Shown: piece by piece, positions 60,401-64,000 of the stretch | Numbering within the stretch: the stretch's first letter is position 1 | Layout of the letters: each line of letters starts with the position of its first letter | From: Gymnothorax reevesii | Taxonomy: Eukaryota > Chordata > Actinopteri > Anguilliformes > Muraenidae | DNA: 64,000 bases | Assembly (NCBI GenBank): GCA_029721435.1 | Contig: CM056581.1 | Span: 70,480,712-70,544,711, forward strand | Reading direction: 5' to 3' | The notes under the pieces: model-generated | What the model was told of the DNA's origin: nothing | What the model saw: the letters and a program-made list of their open reading frames with translations, nothing else | The model's database searches: none | Position numbers and translations under genes: made by a program

Positions 60401-60988
60401 TTCACTTCCAATAGGCCATAAAAACACATTGGAAAAATGGATGGCATATATGCAGTGCCACAGTGATCTGAAGCATTTCCCAGGCCAGATACACGCAGAG
60501 ATTCACATTCTGAGCTTAAAACCTCAAAGAAGCGTGTTTTCATGAAAGAGCGTATGGAGACAATATCAGCGCTCTAGCTCGCTTCCTGAAGAAGATAGAA
60601 GCCAATTCACTCCTATTTAGTCATACAGTGAAAATTCACTCATGTTTGTCACTTTCCCACTGATTTACACACAGAATGAAAATTTTTGACATGCAGAAGT
60701 TAAAAAAAAGAAAGTTTTTAAAAAAGTGTATATCTTCACTACAGAGACTCATATTCACTTCCAATAGGCCATAAAAACACATTGGAAAAATGGATGGCAT
60801 ATATGCAGTGCAACAGTGATCTGAAGCATTTCCCAGGCCAGATACACGCAGAGATTCACATTCTGAGCTTAAAACCTCAAAGAAGCGTGTTTTCATGAAA
60901 GAGCGTATGGAGACAATATCAGCGCTCTAGCTCGCTTCCTTAAGAAGATAGCAGCCAATTCACTCCTATTTAGTCATACAGTGAAAAT
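57460..60988. repeat. Shortened cassette, copy 4 (10 units, 3529 bp)
   Basis: Same order as the other cassettes but lacking the second unit (B-start/A) and one of the final A-a units. It shares 'gagtgtatgg' (near 60198) with copies 2 and 3 but keeps the ancestral 'attcactcc' and 'acagtgatctg', so it branched before them. Private change: 'gagcatatgg' near 58785. Confidence 0.9.
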
Positions 60989-63900
60989 TCACTCATGTTT
61001 GTCACTTTCCCACTGATTTACACACGGATTGAAACTTTTTGACAAGCAGAAGTAAAAAAAAAAGAAAGTTTTTAAAAAAGTGCATATCTTCACTTCAGAG
61101 ACTCATATTCACTTCCAATAGGCCATACAAGCAAATTGGACAAATTGCTGCCATATATGCAGTGCACAGTGATCTGAAGCATTTCCCAGCCCAGATACAC
61201 GAACAGATTCACTTTCTGAGCTTAAAACCTAGAAGAAGCGTGTTTTCATGAAAGAGCGTATGGAGACAATATCAGCGCTCTAGCTCGCTTCCTTAAGAAG
61301 ATAGCAGCCAATTCACTCCTATTTAGTCATACAGTGAAAATTCACTCATGTTTGTCACTTTCCCACTGATTTACACACAGAATGAAAATTTTTGACATGC
61401 AGAAGTTAAAATAAAGAAAGTTTTTAAAAAAGTGTATATCTTCACTTCAGAGACTAATATTCACTTCCAATAGGCCATACAAGCACATTGGAAAAATTGG
61501 TGGCATATATGCAGTGCAACAGAGATCTGAAGCATTTCCCAGGCCAGATACACGCAGAGATTCACATTCTGACCTTAAAACCTCAAAGAAGCGTGTTTTC
61601 ATGAAAGAGCGTATGGAGACAATATCAGCGCTCTAGCTCGCTTCCTAAAGAAGATAGAAGCCAATTCACTCCTATTTAGTCATACAGTGAAAATTCACTC
61701 ATGTTTGTCACTTTCCCACTGATTTACACACAGAATGAAAATTTTTGACATGCAGAAGTTAAAAAAAAGAAAGTTTTTAAAAAAGTGTATATCTTCACTA
61801 CAGAGACTCATATTCACTTCCAATAGGCCATAAAAACACATTGGAAAAATGGATGGCATATATGCAGTGCAACAGTGATCTGAAGCATTTCCCAGGCCAG
61901 ATACACGCAGAGATTCACATTCTGAGCTTAAAACCTCAAAGAAGCGTGTTTTCATGAAAGAGCGTATGGAGACAATATCAGCGCTCTAGCTCGCTTCCTT
62001 AAGAAGATAGCAGCCAATTCACTCCTATTTAGTCATACAGTGAAAATTCACTCATGTTTGTCACTTTCCCACTGATTTACACACAGAATGAAAATTTTTG
62101 ACATGCAGAAGTTAAAAAAAAGAAAGTTTTTAAAAAAGTGTATATCTTCACTACAGAGACTCATATTCACTTCCAATAGGCCATAAAAACACATTGGAAA
62201 AATGGATGGCATATATGCAGTGCAACAGTGATCTGAAGCATTTCCCAGGCCAGATACACGCAGAGATTCACATTCTGAGCTTAAAACCTCAAAGTAGCGT
62301 GTTTTCATGAAAGAGCGTATGGAGACAATATCAGCGCTCTAGGTCGCTTCCTTAAGAAGATAGCAGCCAATTCACTCCTATTTAGTCATACAGTGAAAAT
62401 TCACTCATGTTTGTCACTTTCCCACTGATTTACACACAGAATGAAAATTTTTGACACGCAGAAGTTAAAAAAAAGAAAGTTTTTAAAAAAGTGTATATCT
62501 TCACTACAGAGACTCATATTCACTTCCAATAGGCCATAAAAACACATTGGAAAAATGGATGGCATATATGCAGTGCAACAATGATCTGAAGCATTTCCCA
62601 GGCCAGATACACGCAGAGATTCACATTCTGAGCTTAAAACCTCAAAGAAGCGTGTTTTCATGAAAGAGCGTATGGAGACAATATCAGCGCTCTAGCTCGC
62701 TTCCTTAAGAAGATAGCAGCCAATTCACTCCTATTTAGTCATACAGTGAAAATTCACTCATGTTTGTCACTTTCCCACTGATTTACACACAGAATGAAAA
62801 TTTTTGACATGCAGAAGTTAAAAAAAAGAAAGTTTTTAAAAAAGTGTATATCTTCACTACAGAGACTCATATTCACTTCCAATAGGCCATAAAAACACAT
62901 TGGAAAAATGGATGGCATATATGCAGTGCAACAGTGATCTGAAGCATTTCCCAGGCCAGATACACGCAGAGATTCACATTCTGAGCTTAAAACCTCAAAG
63001 TAGCGGGTTTTCATCAAAGAGCGTATGGAGACATCAGCGCTCTAGGTCGCTTCCTTAAGAAGATAGCAGCCAATTCACTCCTATTTAGTCATACAGTGAA
63101 AATTCACTCATGTTTGTCACTTTCCCACTGATTTACACACAGAATGAAAATTTTTGACACGCAGAAGTTAAAAAAAAGAAAGTTTTTAAAAAAGTGTATA
63201 TCTTCACTACAGAGACTCATATTCACTTCCAATAGGCCATAAAAACACATTGGAAAAATTGGTGGCATATATGCAGTGCAACAATGATCTGAAGCATTTC
63301 CCAGGCCAGATACACGCAGAGATTCACATTCTGAGCTTAAAACCTCAAAGAAGCGTGTTTTCATGAAAGAGCGTATGGAGACAATATCAGCGCTCTAGCT
63401 CGCTTCCTTAAGAAGATAGCAGCCAATTCACTCCTATTTAGTCATACAGTGAAAATTCACTCATGTTTGTCACTTTCCCACTGATTTACACACAGAATGA
63501 AAATTTTTGACATGCAGAAGTTAAAAAAAAGAAAGTTTTTAAAAAAGTGTATATCTTCACTACAGAGACTCATATTCACTTCCAATAGGCCATAAAAACA
63601 CATTGGAAAAATGGATGGCATATATGCAGTGCAACAGTGATCTGAAGCATTTCCCAGGCCAGATACACGCAGAGATTCACATTCTGAGCTTAAAACCTCA
63701 AAGTAGCGTGTTTTCATGAAAGAGCGTATGGAGACAATATCAGCGCTCTAGGTCGCTTCCTTAAGAAGATAGCAGCCAATTCACTCCTATTTAGTCATAC
63801 AGTGAAAATTCACTCATGTTTGTCACTTTCCCACTGATTTACACACAGAATGAAAATTTTTGACATGCAGAAGTTAAAAAAAAGAAAGTTTTTAAAAAAG

Positions 63901-64000
63901 TGTATATCTTCACTACAGAGACTCATATTCACTTCCAATAGGCCAGAAAAACACATTGGAAAAATCTATGGCATATATGCAGTGCAACAGTGATCTGAAG
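60989..64000. repeat. Terminal mixed satellite block
   Basis: B with ten As 60989, C with an interrupted A run 'aaaataaag' 61342, A-a 61695, A-t 62048, A-a 62401, A-t of 350 bp 62754, A-a with 'aaaattggtggc' 63104, A-t 63457, and a partial A unit with 'ccagaaaaac' and unique 'aaaatctatggc' 63810. The start parallels 39442 onward; the A-a/A-t alternation resembles 29558-30616. Confidence 0.82.
62754..63103. repeat. Divergent 350-bp class A monomer
   Basis: Carries 'tagcggg' for 'tagcgtg', 'ttcatcaaag' for 'ttcatgaaag' (which breaks the TTTCATGAAA palindrome) and a 3-base deletion in 'gagacaatatcag', all within about 35 bases. It is the only 350-bp unit in the window. Confidence 0.85.

Larger units (their letters stand above)
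29088..64000. repeat. Satellite array, right arm (about 353-bp monomers)
   Basis: Continuation of the same satellite in the same orientation and phase. The remainder of the split B monomer (29092-29204) is followed by 98 complete monomers starting at 29205 and a 191-bp partial monomer from 63810 that leaves the window. Spacing is mostly 353 bp. Variants are 352 bp (B units), 354 bp (nine-A units), 355-356 bp (ten-A units, some with an extra A in the second run) and one 350-bp unit at 62754. This arm shows the longer higher-order blocks. No other gene or mobile element is visible. Confidence 0.97.

Noticed and set aside
198..63717. 86-residue minus-strand open frame repeated in most class A monomers
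   Set aside because: It exists because the satellite is homogeneous. It is broken by single-base A-run changes (giving 65- or 77-residue versions) and by stops such as at 1611, lies on a repeat with no promoter, and shows no domain. There is no sign that the reading frame itself is selected.
1..64000. CRISPR array
   Set aside because: Repeats are 353 bp and contiguous, with no short repeat/unique spacer pattern and no cas genes; the content is eukaryotic satellite.

Overview
The window is eukaryotic repeat DNA. It is a 64 kb piece of a tandem satellite array with a monomer of about 353 bp, interrupted once by a complete LTR retrotransposon. There are no bacterial operons, no ordinary host genes and no RNA genes. 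The retrotransposon is a Gmr1-type Ty3/gypsy element: integrase lies upstream of reverse transcriptase, the primer site resembles the complement of tRNA-Pro, and the Gag is SCAN-like. Gmr1-type elements are known from deuterostomes, notably fish, so a teleost genome is my best inference. The satellite itself is not one I recognise.

Layout. Positions 1-23031 hold a partial monomer followed by 65 monomers in one orientation, the last of them broken by the insertion. Positions 23032-29087 hold the 6056-bp element on the minus strand: 5' LTR 28592-29087, primer binding site near 28568-28588, one long gag-pol frame 28475-23661, a weak polypurine tract at 23528-23537, and 3' LTR 23032-23527. The two 496-bp LTRs look identical and the element is flanked by a 4-bp duplication (AAAC). 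Positions 29088-64000 hold the rest of the broken monomer, 98 more complete monomers and a final partial one. The array runs off both ends of the window.

Satellite structure. Three main monomer classes can be told apart by eye. A (usually 353 bp) has 'ccataaaaacacattgg'. B (usually 352 bp) has 'cggattgaaac' and 'caagcaaattggac'. C (353 bp) has 'gagactaat' and 'aaaattggtggc'. Many monomers are mosaics of these. A-run length variants give 354-356 bp units. In the block descriptions A-t means an A unit with 'aaagtagcg', A-a one with 'aaagaagcg', and A9 a unit with nine rather than eight As in the first A run. Monomers are arranged in nested higher-order repeats: 3-mers of 1058 bp, 4-mers of 1412 bp, 6-mers of about 2120 bp, a 9-mer of 3182 bp, and a 12-unit, 4235-bp cassette present three times complete and once shortened on the right side.

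How it fits together. The array appears to have grown by repeated unequal exchange or amplification of multi-monomer blocks. The retrotransposon landed in a B monomer, and neither it nor any fragment of it is copied elsewhere in the window, so it probably arrived after most of the local block amplification. Its intact frame and matching LTRs suggest a recent, possibly still competent copy. The most striking regulatory feature is a run of four p53-type half-sites in each LTR, just upstream of the TATA box, two of them perfect consensus decamers one base apart.
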